A DNA stretch of 64,000 nucleotides. Origin: Dehalococcoidia bacterium. GTDB lineage: Bacteria > Chloroflexota > Dehalococcoidia > Lucifugimonadales > Australimonadaceae. The stretch lies in NCBI GenBank assembly GCA_022820645.1, contig JAJEFD010000013.1:440878-504877 (forward strand), in the 5' to 3' direction. Below, one piece after another: positions 17,476 through 25,104 of this stretch. The notes beneath the pieces are model-generated. The model ran no database searches. It was not told the DNA's origin and saw only the letters and a list, made by a program, of their open reading frames with translations. Position 1 is the first letter of the stretch. Every line of letters begins with the position of its first letter. The position numbers and the translations under genes were made by a program.

Positions 17476-17501
17476 GAACCCCCGGCATCTTCCGGGGGTT
17501 C
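17476..17501 (-). terminator. Attenuator hairpin in the leader of cysH-cysC-sat
   Basis: GAACCCCCGG (17476-17485) and CCGGGGGTTC (17492-17501) form a perfect 10-bp stem with a 6-nt loop. On the minus transcript it is followed by CUUCGUUU, a moderately U-rich tract, and then by the cysH ribosome binding site. Its 5' arm on the transcript can pair instead with an upstream segment (17572-17580), which would abolish it. It is therefore best read as a conditional terminator. Confidence 0.75.
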
Positions 17502-17531
17502 GCGAGTTGGCGTTCTGCTTGGCGGTCGGTA

Positions 17532-17624
17532 TCAGCGATCGGTGATGTCCGCGCGGAACTGCCTGACGGGTGCGAACCCCTCAGGCATACAACAACAGCA
17601 GCAAACGGTTGCGCGGGAAAGCAT
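17532..17624 (-). CDS. Poly-cysteine leader peptide of the sulfate assimilation operon
   Basis: A 30-residue ORF starting MLSRATVCCCCCMPEG and ending RADITDR. Five consecutive cysteine codons (TGC TGC TGT TGT TGT) occupy 17603-17589; a run of five Cys in 30 residues is very unlikely by chance. The ATG lies 7 nt after a -10 box, so the mRNA is probably leaderless and translation starts at its first base. There is no ribosome binding site. The gene downstream makes cysteine precursors, so the ORF has the properties of an attenuation leader: ribosomes should stall on the Cys run when charged Cys-tRNA is scarce. It is not annotated as a protein of independent function. Confidence 0.85.
   Translation of the reverse strand: MLSRATVCCCCCMPEGFAPVRQFRADITDR
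17560..17587 (-). promoter_or_regulatory. Leader hairpin 1 (anti-antiterminator) of the cys operon
   Basis: On the transcript UGCCUGA (17587-17581) pairs with UCAGGCA (17566-17560), with an inner GGG/CCC pairing around UUCGCA. The 5' arm begins one base after the last Cys codon, so a ribosome paused on the Cys run would cover it. The segment GGGGTTCGC (17580-17572) inside this hairpin is exactly complementary to GCGAACCCC (17503-17495), which contains most of the terminator's 5' arm. Confidence 0.7.
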
Positions 17625-17631
17625 CCGATTG

Positions 17632-17660
17632 AGATTAACAGCGGTGCTACCGGCTGTCAA
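17632..17660 (-). promoter_or_regulatory. Promoter of the cys leader and cysH-cysC-sat
   Basis: On the minus strand the -35 is TTGACA (17660-17655, consensus) and the -10 is TAATCT (17637-17632), separated by exactly 17 bp. The expected start of transcription, about 7 nt further, coincides with the A of the leader peptide's ATG at 17624. The -35 lies inside the last codons of the upstream dehydrogenase gene. Confidence 0.8.
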
Positions 17661-18717
17661 GCACAGCATGTCCACGCGCTGCCGTGAGCCGCTCTTCGGC
17701 GAGACGGTTCGCCGCCTCCGCCGTCGTGATGCCCTCCGCATCCGCGATCGCGAGCACCCGCTGCATCGTGTCGTAGATGGTGGCGGTGTGGGCGCGCGCG
17801 CCTTCGCGGTCGTAGGGCTGCCCTATCTCGAAGTAGACGTTCGTCACGCCGCCCGCGTTCGCGATGAAGTCCGGCGCGTAGACGATGCCGCGCTCTACCA
17901 GCCGCTGCGCGTCCTCCGGTGTGGCGAGCTGGTTGTTCGCCGCGCCGCACACCACCTGGCACCGCAGCCGGGGCAGGGTTGCCTCGTTCAGCACGCCGCC
18001 CAGTGCGCAGGGTGCGAACACGTCGCACTCCGCGTCGTAGATGGCGTCCGGCGCCACGAGCGACGTGCGCGGCAGGCCCGCAGCGCGCTGCAGCGCGTCG
18101 TCGTGGATGTCGGTCACGATGAGCTCCGCGCCCGCCTCGACGAGGTGCGCCGCGAGCGACGATGCAGCGTTGCCGAAGCCCTGGATGGCGACGCGCCGCC
18201 CTTCGAGCGAATCGCTCCCCCACGCAGCCTCGGCGCAGGCGCGCATCCCCTGGAACACGCCGAACCCGGTCATGCCTGCGGGGTTGCCGCTGCCGCCCAG
18301 TTCCTCCGGCAGACCTACGACGTGCGGCGTCTCCTCGGCTATCCACACCATGTTCTGCGCGTTCGCGCCCACGTCCTCGGTCGTGACGTAGCGCCCGCCA
18401 AGCGACTCCACGAACCGCCCGTAGGAGCGGAACATCGCCTCCGTCTTGTCGGTGCGCGGATCGGCGACGATGAGCCCCTTGCCTCCGCCGAGATTGAGGC
18501 CCGCCGCCGCTGACTTGTAGGTCATCGCGCGGGAGAGGCGCAGGACGTCCATGATGGCGTCCTCGTCCGAGGGATGCGGCCAGATGCGCGTGCCGCCGAG
18601 CGACGGCCCCAGCGTGCGGTCGTGGATGGCGATGAACGCCTTCACGCCGTTGGCAGGGTCTGTCCAGACGGCCAGCTCTTCGTGTCCGCTCGCCTGCATG
18701 TACTCGATGAATTCCAT
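17647..18717 (-). CDS. Leucine/glutamate-type amino acid dehydrogenase
   Basis: 356 residues of the Glu/Leu/Phe/Val dehydrogenase family, which interconvert an L-amino acid and its 2-oxo acid with NAD(+) and ammonia. The substrate domain has GPSLGGTRIWPH, RAMTYKSAAAGLNLGGGKG (two lysines of the active site) and YVTTEDVGAN. The Rossmann part has VAIQGFGNAASSLAAHL, where the usual final glycine of GxGxxG is alanine. The C-terminus includes GAANNQLA and YAPDFIANAGGVTN. Length (about 355) fits leucine/valine dehydrogenases rather than glutamate dehydrogenases (over 410). Start ATG 18717 is preceded by GGAGGGGG. Its end overlaps the cys operon promoter. Confidence 0.9.
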   Translation of the reverse strand: MEFIEYMQASGHEELAVWTDPANGVKAFIAIHDRTLGPSLGGTRIWPHPSDEDAIMDVLRLSRAMTYKSAAAGLNLGGGKGLIVADPRTDKTEAMFRSYGRFVESLGGRYVTTEDVGANAQNMVWIAEETPHVVGLPEELGGSGNPAGMTGFGVFQGMRACAEAAWGSDSLEGRRVAIQGFGNAASSLAAHLVEAGAELIVTDIHDDALQRAAGLPRTSLVAPDAIYDAECDVFAPCALGGVLNEATLPRLRCQVVCGAANNQLATPEDAQRLVERGIVYAPDFIANAGGVTNVYFEIGQPYDREGARAHTATIYDTMQRVLAIADAEGITTAEAANRLAEERLTAARGHAVLDSR

Positions 18718-18734
18718 TGCTCACACCCCCTCCG

Positions 18735-18755
18735 GTGCTATGTTAATCGTAGCAC
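18735..18755. promoter_or_regulatory. Inverted repeat upstream of the amino acid dehydrogenase
   Basis: GTGCTA (18735-18740) and TAGCAC (18750-18755) bracket a 9-nt AT-rich centre containing TTAATC. The pair lies about 20-40 bp before the dehydrogenase start, where a promoter and operator would be expected. No cognate regulator is encoded nearby. Confidence 0.3.
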
Positions 18756-18792
18756 TTTCGGCGGATACGTGCACGCCTGTAGAGGTTCAGCC

Positions 18793-19788
18793 TCACTCAT
18801 CGTGATGTGGTTCGTGCAGGAGTCCCCGCCAGCCCTGCATGAGCCCGATGCCCTCGCGGGGCAACACCACGATCGCGAATATGGTCGTTGGCCCCAGCAG
18901 CACGAGGTGCAGGATGAGCCCGAACCCAATCCCCAACTCGCGCGGCACGTCCCATAGCGCCAGTATCTCGACCACCGCGAGTTCGAATGTGCCGACGGCG
19001 CCCGGCAGCCCCGGTAGCGACGTCGCGAAGAAGATCGCGCCGAGCGCGACGATGGTCGCCTGGAAGATCGAAATCTCGATCCCCATGCCCTGCGCCAGCA
19101 CCCACGCGCACGGTCCCAGCAGGAGCGAGTAGATGATGGTCAGCGACCCCGTGGTCGCCAGCTCCCGCTTCCGTCGCATCGCCTCGCTTATCGTCTGCTC
19201 GTAGGTAAGGATCCCGGGGATCCTTCCAACCAGGGAGATGCGGCGCGCCACCCGCCCCAGGTTCAGCAGCAGCACGAAGAAGACGATGAGTATCCCGCTC
19301 AGGTAGATCGCCGGGCCTGCGAAGTCCGCTATCCGCGGCTCGGATACGATCGCCACGAACGCGAATACCATCGTGAACATGATGTCCTGCACGCGCGTCA
19401 TCACGATGGTCGCCACCACGGTCGCTGCGGGATGCCTGTCCCGCAGCGTCAGCATCGTCAGCACGGCGGGCTCGTCCATCAGCCGCACCGGCGCGAAGTT
19501 GTTCAGGCCCAGCGCCGCCATCTCCACGGTGAAGAGCCGCCAGGAGGTGACGCGTTCGGACGTCCACATCAGCCGCCACCGGTAGGCGCGCAGGAAGCTG
19601 GAGAAGAGCATGATCGCGATGGCGGCCGCTACTGCCAGGAGCGACGTTTCGGCCAGCTGCTCGCCTACCTCTCCCCATTCGATGCCGCGTATCGTCAGGT
19701 AGAGGAAGAACCCACCGAGCGCAAACCCGAACGGAACCAGGAAGCGCGGGCTCCTGATGATCGAGAAGAGCGTGGAGAGGAAAGCCAT
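18793..19788 (-). CDS. Lysylphosphatidylglycerol synthase-type transmembrane (flippase-like) protein
   Basis: 331 residues with about eight membrane helices, matching the UPF0104/LPG_synthase_TM family. Hallmarks are AIMLFSSFLRAYRWRLMW, ALGLNNFAPVRLMDEPAVL, VVATIVMTRVQDIMFTMVFA and FATSLPGLPGAVGTFELAVV (the conserved P.G.G..E motif). Family members flip or transport lipid-linked molecules; no catalytic transferase domain is attached. The gene ends about 75 bp from the dehydrogenase start and follows the HerA-type ATPase by about 10 bp on the same strand. Substrate unknown. Confidence 0.85.
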   Translation of the reverse strand: MAFLSTLFSIIRSPRFLVPFGFALGGFFLYLTIRGIEWGEVGEQLAETSLLAVAAAIAIMLFSSFLRAYRWRLMWTSERVTSWRLFTVEMAALGLNNFAPVRLMDEPAVLTMLTLRDRHPAATVVATIVMTRVQDIMFTMVFAFVAIVSEPRIADFAGPAIYLSGILIVFFVLLLNLGRVARRISLVGRIPGILTYEQTISEAMRRKRELATTGSLTIIYSLLLGPCAWVLAQGMGIEISIFQATIVALGAIFFATSLPGLPGAVGTFELAVVEILALWDVPRELGIGFGLILHLVLLGPTTIFAIVVLPREGIGLMQGWRGLLHEPHHDE

Positions 19789-19798
19789 GGGCGCGGTC

Positions 19799-21427
19799 TC
19801 AGCCGAACAGGTCGCTCCTCGATGGGGTGGAGGCCGATCCCGGCGCCGCGCCGTGTCCCGGCACGCTCATGTCCGCGTAGAACGCCTCGTCGTAGGCCCG
19901 CGTCCGCACGACCACCGGCATCGGCAGCGCGTGCCCGAACATGAGCGACTGCTGCTGCGACTCCAGCCGCGACAGCACGGTCTTCAGCTCCCGGGAACCC
20001 GGCGCGCCGGTCAGCACCGCGTCGACGTCGCGGTCGTTGTCGAGTTGGCAGACGATGCGCGTGCCCACCTGGCTCAGGACCTCGCCATCGATGCCGGACG
20101 GGCGCTGGTCCACCACCAGCAGCGTCACGCGGTACTTCCGCATCTCCCGCGCGATGGTCCCGAAGATCGTCTGTCCGGCGACGCCGGGGTCGAGGAATCG
20201 GTGCGCCTCCTCGATGGTGATGAGGAGCGGTGTCGGCTGGGGCTTGCCCTCGGCGAGCGCCTTTTCCGTGCGCTCTCGGTACTCGGCGTGGATGCGCCGC
20301 GTGATGAGGTTGGCTACCAGCAGGTAGGCCGTGATGTTGTCGCCGTAGCTGCCGAACTCCAGCACCACGTGCCGGTTGTCCTGCAGGTGCTCCAGCACCT
20401 GGCGCACGGCGCTGCCGCCCGTCGAATGTTCCGACATGAACCCGAACCGCTGGAGTTGGGAGAGCCTGCGCCGCAACGCACCGAGCGTTCCCGCGTTCTC
20501 GGCCATCGAATCGGCCAGCGATGCCAGGTCCTCCTGCGAGTGGTGCAGGAACTCCAGCAGCCAGTTCCGCCCGAAGCGGCGCTCCAGCGCGTAGCACGAC
20601 TGTACGCCCAGGTCGGTCACATGCAGCGTGGAGGCGAGCACCGCGATGTCGTCCGGCTCGATCTCGTCGAACCCGATGACCACGTCGTAGTCCGTTGACG
20701 CGCCCCGGCGCCGCGACGACGCAGGGTCGAGCGTGAACACGGAGACGCGGCTCCCGAACAGCTGCTTCAGCCCCTTCGCCGCGTAGCCGGACTCGGACGT
20801 GGACTGCCAGCCGTACTCGCTGTGCATGTCGAACACGAGGTTGATGGCCGCGTTGCGCTGCAGGATGCCTGCGAGCAGGATGCGTGTGAGGAAACTCTTG
20901 CCGGAGCCGCTCTTGCCGAAGACGCCGTTGGAGCGCTTCACGAACTCCTCGAGGTTCAGGCAGACGCGCGTGTCCTCCATGTCCAGGGGGCTGCCTATCC
21001 AGATGTGACGCGCGTCCTCGCTGCCGAAGACCGCGGCCACGTCGTCGTTGGACGCCCGGTACGCATCGGCGAAGTGCGGGGGCATCGAGCGCGCGGGCTG
21101 CGGCCCCTCGTCGCCTGCGGTCATCGTAAGCATCGGCGTTACCGACGCCGTCGAGTACGCCGTCGTGCCGGAGAGCGCCTCTGCCAGCGCCGCCCCGCCT
21201 CCCGCGACCGCCGACGCCATGCGCGGATCGCTGCTCTCCAGTTGCAGGTCGGTCACGATGCCGAAGAAGCGGTTGAACTGTCCCTGCACGGTGACGAACG
21301 TGCCGACCTTCACGTCTTCGACCGCGCGCGCCGACTCCAGCCGCACGTCGAGCCCGCGCGAGAGTGACCCGCCCACGACCGCGCCGATGCGGACGGGGAC
21401 CTCGGGTTCCGTGCCGTTCGTGGTCAC
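19799..21427 (-). CDS. HerA-type hexameric DNA translocase / ATPase (DUF87)
   Basis: 542 residues from GTG 21427, which overlaps the preceding gene's stop (GTGA). The N-terminal HAS-barrel is about residues 12-65 (VRIGAVVGGSLSRGLDVRLE to FFGIVTDLQLE). Walker A is GKSGSGKS at about 171-178; Walker B is LLITIEEAHRFLDPG. A sensor/arginine region is VTLLVVDQRPSGIDGEVLSQ, typical of HerA/VirB4-like pumps. HerA relatives move along double-stranded DNA, usually with the nuclease NurA in end resection. No nuclease gene is adjacent; the partner is instead a second HAS-barrel-like protein. An apparent longer N-terminus to 21955 is antisense shadow of that partner gene. Confidence 0.9.
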   Translation of the reverse strand: MTTNGTEPEVPVRIGAVVGGSLSRGLDVRLESARAVEDVKVGTFVTVQGQFNRFFGIVTDLQLESSDPRMASAVAGGGAALAEALSGTTAYSTASVTPMLTMTAGDEGPQPARSMPPHFADAYRASNDDVAAVFGSEDARHIWIGSPLDMEDTRVCLNLEEFVKRSNGVFGKSGSGKSFLTRILLAGILQRNAAINLVFDMHSEYGWQSTSESGYAAKGLKQLFGSRVSVFTLDPASSRRRGASTDYDVVIGFDEIEPDDIAVLASTLHVTDLGVQSCYALERRFGRNWLLEFLHHSQEDLASLADSMAENAGTLGALRRRLSQLQRFGFMSEHSTGGSAVRQVLEHLQDNRHVVLEFGSYGDNITAYLLVANLITRRIHAEYRERTEKALAEGKPQPTPLLITIEEAHRFLDPGVAGQTIFGTIAREMRKYRVTLLVVDQRPSGIDGEVLSQVGTRIVCQLDNDRDVDAVLTGAPGSRELKTVLSRLESQQQSLMFGHALPMPVVVRTRAYDEAFYADMSVPGHGAAPGSASTPSRSDLFG

Positions 21428-22077
21428 GAGCCCTCGCTCAGGGGGAGCCGCCGCATGATCGCGGCGAGCCGCGCCGCGTCCGTGGGCAGCTGCGACGCTA
21501 TCGTGCGGCACGCCTGCATCAGGAACGCGCGCGGGTCGCCGAAGTGCGGCGCGGCCTCCCGCAGCGCCGCGGCGAGCACGTCGTCGGCGGTCGGCAGGGC
21601 GCTTGCGAGCACGAGCGCCGTCCAGTCGCTCCGCTCCATGAACCCGCGCACCTCGGTGCCGGAGCAGGCGTAGAGGAACGTGTGGATGCGCGGTGGCAGG
21701 GGCGGCAGGTGCTGGAAGTAGCGTCCGCTCTCCTCGTGGCCGACGACCGTGAGCGTCACGTCGGTGCGGAGCAGCCGCTCCAACTGCGGGTTCTCCGCGT
21801 ACACGTCCGACTCCGACTCCAGCCCGGCGCCGCGGGCGATGACGCGCCTGCCCGGGTCGAGCGCTGCCGTGCTCACGCCGTCCACGACGGCGAACAGCGA
21901 CGCGCCCACGCGCACGAGCGTCCCCAGCGGCGGGGCGCCGTACAACGTGTGGCACTGCCCCACGACGCTGTCCACCGACGCCTCGACGACCTCCCCGAAC
22001 TTCGTCGTTGCGCCGGGGTCTGCAGTCGCGGGGTCGGTGGAGGGAGAGGGGCTGCTTGCTGGCCGTGCGGCGGGCAT
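21424..22077 (-). CDS. HAS-barrel-like protein, co-translated partner of the HerA-type ATPase
   Basis: 217 residues from ATG 22077. The first about 20 residues are Pro/Ser/Ala-rich and look flexible; residues about 27-75 (FGEVVEASVDSVVGQCHTL, PLGTLVRVGASLFAVVDGVS) resemble the beta-barrel that caps HerA ATPases. The rest is helical (RSDWTALVLASALPTADDVL, RTIASQLPTDAARLAAIMRR). It is not an obvious NurA: the usual acidic nuclease motifs are not seen. A TACAAT box ends 6 nt before the ATG, so the mRNA may be leaderless. The GTGA overlap with the ATPase argues for a stoichiometric complex. Confidence 0.7.
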   Translation of the reverse strand: MPAARPASSPSPSTDPATADPGATTKFGEVVEASVDSVVGQCHTLYGAPPLGTLVRVGASLFAVVDGVSTAALDPGRRVIARGAGLESESDVYAENPQLERLLRTDVTLTVVGHEESGRYFQHLPPLPPRIHTFLYACSGTEVRGFMERSDWTALVLASALPTADDVLAAALREAAPHFGDPRAFLMQACRTIASQLPTDAARLAAIMRRLPLSEGS

Positions 22078-22115
22078 GCGGCTATTGTAGCGTAGCAATG
22101 CTGGAGGACACGCCT

Positions 22116-23162
22116 ATGACATCGAACGGTTCCAACCCTGCCGAAGCCCCGCACTTCACGCGCGAGTGGCTGATCGACGCCCTCCGCTACGTCCGGCGCG
22201 ACTTCGAGGCCGCTGCCTCCGGCGAGGCAGAGGAGGGCGACGCCCGCGCTCGCTCGCGCATGGAGATGGCGCGCCGCATGGGGCTGGACGTGCTCGCCGG
22301 CGAGGCGATGGCTGCGATAGACCGTGCCATCGACGACGCCGCGCGCCTCGAATGGCCCGGCGGGCTGGAGGTGCGCTACACCGCGTTCCTCGGTGCGCTG
22401 AAGACGCTCGCACAGGCGAGCAGCGCCTTCAACGACCACACGCCGGAGCGCCCGCACCTGACCTATCTCGCGGAGACGATGGCGCGGGCCGAACTCGCCG
22501 CCGCGAGCCTCGTCCGCAGGCGCAGGGCCGAGCGCCTGCGCGGGCTGTACGTCATCGTCGATCCGTCGCTCACCCTCGACCGCGACCCCGTCTGGATCAC
22601 GCAGGAGGCCGTCGCTGGAGGCGCGACCGCCGTCCAGCTGCGCGTGAAGGAGACCGACAAGGGCCGCTGGCTCCCGCTCGCCGGGACGCTGCGCGGCGTC
22701 TGCAACGATGGCGGCGCTGCGCTCATCATCAACGACCACCCGGACGTTGCCGTTGCCGTGGGGGCCGACGGCGTCAACCTTGGCCAGAACGACATGCCCG
22801 TTGCGGCTGCCCGCGCCACGCTGCGCCCGTGGCAGATCGCGGGCACGTCCAACGCACTCGCGACCGAGGCCGACGTGTCGGTGCAGGCCGGGGCCGACTA
22901 CGTCGCGGTGGGGCGCATGTTCCCCACCGGCTCGAAGGCCGACACCCGCCCCGCGGGGCCGGAGACCCTGCGCGCCGTGCGCGACGCCATGCCATTTGAC
23001 GGCCCGCCGCTGCTGGCGATAGGCGGCATCACCCCGGAGAACGTCGGCGAGGTCGCCCGCGCGGGCGCGGACGGCATCTGCGTCATCGCCGCCGTCACCC
23101 AGGCCGACGACCCCCGCGCTGCCGCCGCCCGCCTGCTGGAAGCGTTCGACGCGGCTGGCTGA
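22116..23162 (+). CDS. thiE: ThiE-like thiamine-phosphate synthase with an unrecognised N-terminal helical domain
   Basis: 348 residues from ATG 22116 (GGAGGA 7 nt upstream). Residues from about 147 onward are the ThiE TIM barrel, which joins HMP-PP and thiazole phosphate: LYVIVDPSLT, GGATAVQLRVKE, ALIINDHPDVAVAVGADGVN LGQNDMP (the usual HLGQ is NLGQ here), VAVGRMFPTGSK and LAIGGITPENV. The first about 145 residues are helical with many Arg/Glu/Ala (RMEMARRMGLDVLAGEAMAA, RPHLTYLAETMARAELAAAS). They lack the ILDAN..RAREGLR motif of the ThiD2 domain that is fused to some ThiE proteins, so the extension is something else. No other thi genes are nearby. Confidence 0.85.
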   Translation: MTSNGSNPAEAPHFTREWLIDALRYVRRDFEAAASGEAEEGDARARSRMEMARRMGLDVLAGEAMAAIDRAIDDAARLEWPGGLEVRYTAFLGALKTLAQASSAFNDHTPERPHLTYLAETMARAELAAASLVRRRRAERLRGLYVIVDPSLTLDRDPVWITQEAVAGGATAVQLRVKETDKGRWLPLAGTLRGVCNDGGAALIINDHPDVAVAVGADGVNLGQNDMPVAAARATLRPWQIAGTSNALATEADVSVQAGADYVAVGRMFPTGSKADTRPAGPETLRAVRDAMPFDGPPLLAIGGITPENVGEVARAGADGICVIAAVTQADDPRAAAARLLEAFDAAG

Positions 23163-23208
23163 CCTCTCCCCTGCCAGCCGCTCACCCCAATCCTGATACC
23201 ATGCCCGC

Positions 23209-25104
23209 ATGCCCGCTTCACCCCCAGGCGAGGAGACAACGACGCTCACGCTGACGCTGCGCGCGCTCGGCAGGCACGGCGAGGCGCTCGCGGAGACGGA
23301 CGACGGTAAACCCGTCTTCGTGTTCGGCGGCATCCCCGGCGAGACGGTCACCGCGGAGGTCGTGGCAACGCGACGCGGTTACGTGGCCGCGCGCGTGAAC
23401 GACGTGTCGGAGCCGTCGCCGCACCGCGTTGAGCCCGCCTGCCGCTACTTCGGCGAGTGCACCGGCTGCCAGTGGCAGCACGTCGCCTACGAGCGCCAGC
23501 TGGAGATGAAGCGCGAGGCGCTGGCTGACGCCCTGCACCGCATCGGTGGGCTGGATATCGAACCGCTGCCCACGCTGCCCAGCCCCGATACGCTGGGCTA
23601 CCGCAACCACGCCCGCTTCACGGTGAGCAAGCAAGGCGGGCGGCTCGGCTACGTCCACAAGGAGCGACGCCGTCACGTGGAGGTGGAGGAGTGTCTGCTC
23701 ATGGCGCCGTGGATCAACCACGCGCTGGCGTCGCTGCAGGGACACGCTGCCGAGACCACCCAGCTCTCGCTCCGGTACGGCGTGCACACCGGCGACTACC
23801 TGCTGCAGCCGACCTTCCAGGACATGGACGTGCCGCTGGCCTCCGGCCAGAAGCACTACCAGGAGGTGCTGCTCGGCCACCCCTTCCGCATCAGCTCCCC
23901 GTCCTTCTTCCAGGTAAACACCCGCCAGGCCGAGCAGATGGCCCAACTCGTCATGGGGGAACTGCGCCTGGACGGCTCGCAGACCGTCGTGGACGCCTAC
24001 GCGGGCGTTGCGACGTTCGCCGTGCTCATGGCCGACCGCGCGCGCCGTGTCATCGCGGTCGAAGAGTCCAAGTCGGCGGTCGCCGACGCCCGCGTGAATA
24101 TCGAGGGCATCCCGAACGTGGAACTGCGGCAGGCGCGCACGGAAGACGTGCTGTCGGAACTCGCGGAGGGAGGCGTCGACGCGGTGCTGCTGGACCCGCC
24201 GCGCGCCGGTTGCATGCCGGGAACGCTCGATGCGCTGCTGGACGTGCCGCCGGAGCGCGTCGTCTACGTCTCGTGCGACCCCGAAACGCTGGCGCGCGAC
24301 CTCGCCATCCTCGCAGCGGGGCCGTTCCGCATCGAGCAGGTACGGCCCGTCGACATGTTCCCGCAGACGTACCACGTCGAGGCCGTTGCGACGCTCGTCC
24401 GCGACGACGAACGGCTCGCGGTGCTGCGCGGACGGCAGACGCTGGTACTGGCATCGTCGTCCCCGCGCCGCACGGAGATACTCGGACGACTGGGGCTGCC
24501 GTTCGAGACAGAGGAGCCGGGCGTGGACGAACCGGACGCCGCCCCCGGAGCGGACCCGGTTGAGGTCGCGCGGGAGCGTGCGATCGAGAAAGCCCGCGCC
24601 GTCGCATCCCGAAGGAGCGCCGGGACCGTGTTCGGCGCCGACACCGTCGTCGAGCTGGACGGTGTCGTGCTCGGCAAGCCCCACGACGATGGAGACGCCG
24701 TGCGGATGCTGCGCGACCTGCGTGGCCGCGAGCACCGCGTTATCACGGCGGTGGCGCTCGTCGACGCCGCGACTGGCGAGACGGCGGAGGGCTACCGGGC
24801 GTCGCGCGTGGTGATGCGCGACTACACCGACGAGGAGATAGCGGCGTACGTCGCCTCCGGCGCGCCGATGGACAAGGCGGGCGCGTACGGCGTGCAGGAC
24901 GAGGCATTCGCTCCGGCGGCAGAGGTGCACGGCTGCTACCTGAACGTCGTCGGCCTGCCGGTCTGCGAGACCCTCAAACTGGCAGAGCGGTTCGGCCTGC
25001 GGCGGCGCCTGCGTCTCGACGGGCAGTGGCCCGCGCTGGAGCGCTGCCCCGCGTGCGCGGGGCAGGTGCGTCCGAAACCCCTGAGCGGACGCAGCAAGCG
25101 ATGA
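23209..25104 (+). CDS. Fusion: RlmD/TrmA-type RNA m5U methyltransferase plus Maf-type nucleotide pyrophosphatase
   Basis: 631 residues in one uninterrupted frame. Residues 1-405 are a 23S rRNA/tRNA uracil-5-methyltransferase: TRAM-like barrel, four [4Fe-4S] cysteines (Cys78, Cys84, Cys87, Cys162), VDAYAGVATFA as a divergent SAM motif, LLDPPRAG, and catalytic Cys356 in YVSCDPETLARD. Residues about 410-605 are a Maf domain: TLVLASSSPRRTEILGRLG, VFGADTVVELDG, GKPHDDGDA, GAPMDKAGAYGVQDEAF and LNVVGLPV. Maf proteins hydrolyse non-canonical or methylated pyrimidine nucleotides, including m5UTP-like ones. A tail with CPAC may bind metal. The tatB-like gene overlaps its stop. Confidence 0.9.
   Translation: MPASPPGEETTTLTLTLRALGRHGEALAETDDGKPVFVFGGIPGETVTAEVVATRRGYVAARVNDVSEPSPHRVEPACRYFGECTGCQWQHVAYERQLEMKREALADALHRIGGLDIEPLPTLPSPDTLGYRNHARFTVSKQGGRLGYVHKERRRHVEVEECLLMAPWINHALASLQGHAAETTQLSLRYGVHTGDYLLQPTFQDMDVPLASGQKHYQEVLLGHPFRISSPSFFQVNTRQAEQMAQLVMGELRLDGSQTVVDAYAGVATFAVLMADRARRVIAVEESKSAVADARVNIEGIPNVELRQARTEDVLSELAEGGVDAVLLDPPRAGCMPGTLDALLDVPPERVVYVSCDPETLARDLAILAAGPFRIEQVRPVDMFPQTYHVEAVATLVRDDERLAVLRGRQTLVLASSSPRRTEILGRLGLPFETEEPGVDEPDAAPGADPVEVARERAIEKARAVASRRSAGTVFGADTVVELDGVVLGKPHDDGDAVRMLRDLRGREHRVITAVALVDAATGETAEGYRASRVVMRDYTDEEIAAYVASGAPMDKAGAYGVQDEAFAPAAEVHGCYLNVVGLPVCETLKLAERFGLRRRLRLDGQWPALERCPACAGQVRPKPLSGRSKR

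Noticed and set aside
17452..17646. SAM or other sulfur riboswitch upstream of cysH
   Set aside because: The conserved SAM-aptamer core is not recognisable; the poly-Cys ORF and alternative hairpins explain the structure better.
19799..21955. A 718-residue HerA ATPase
   Set aside because: Residues before the GTG at 21427 are a frame shadow of the upstream gene; the GTGA overlap is the natural start.
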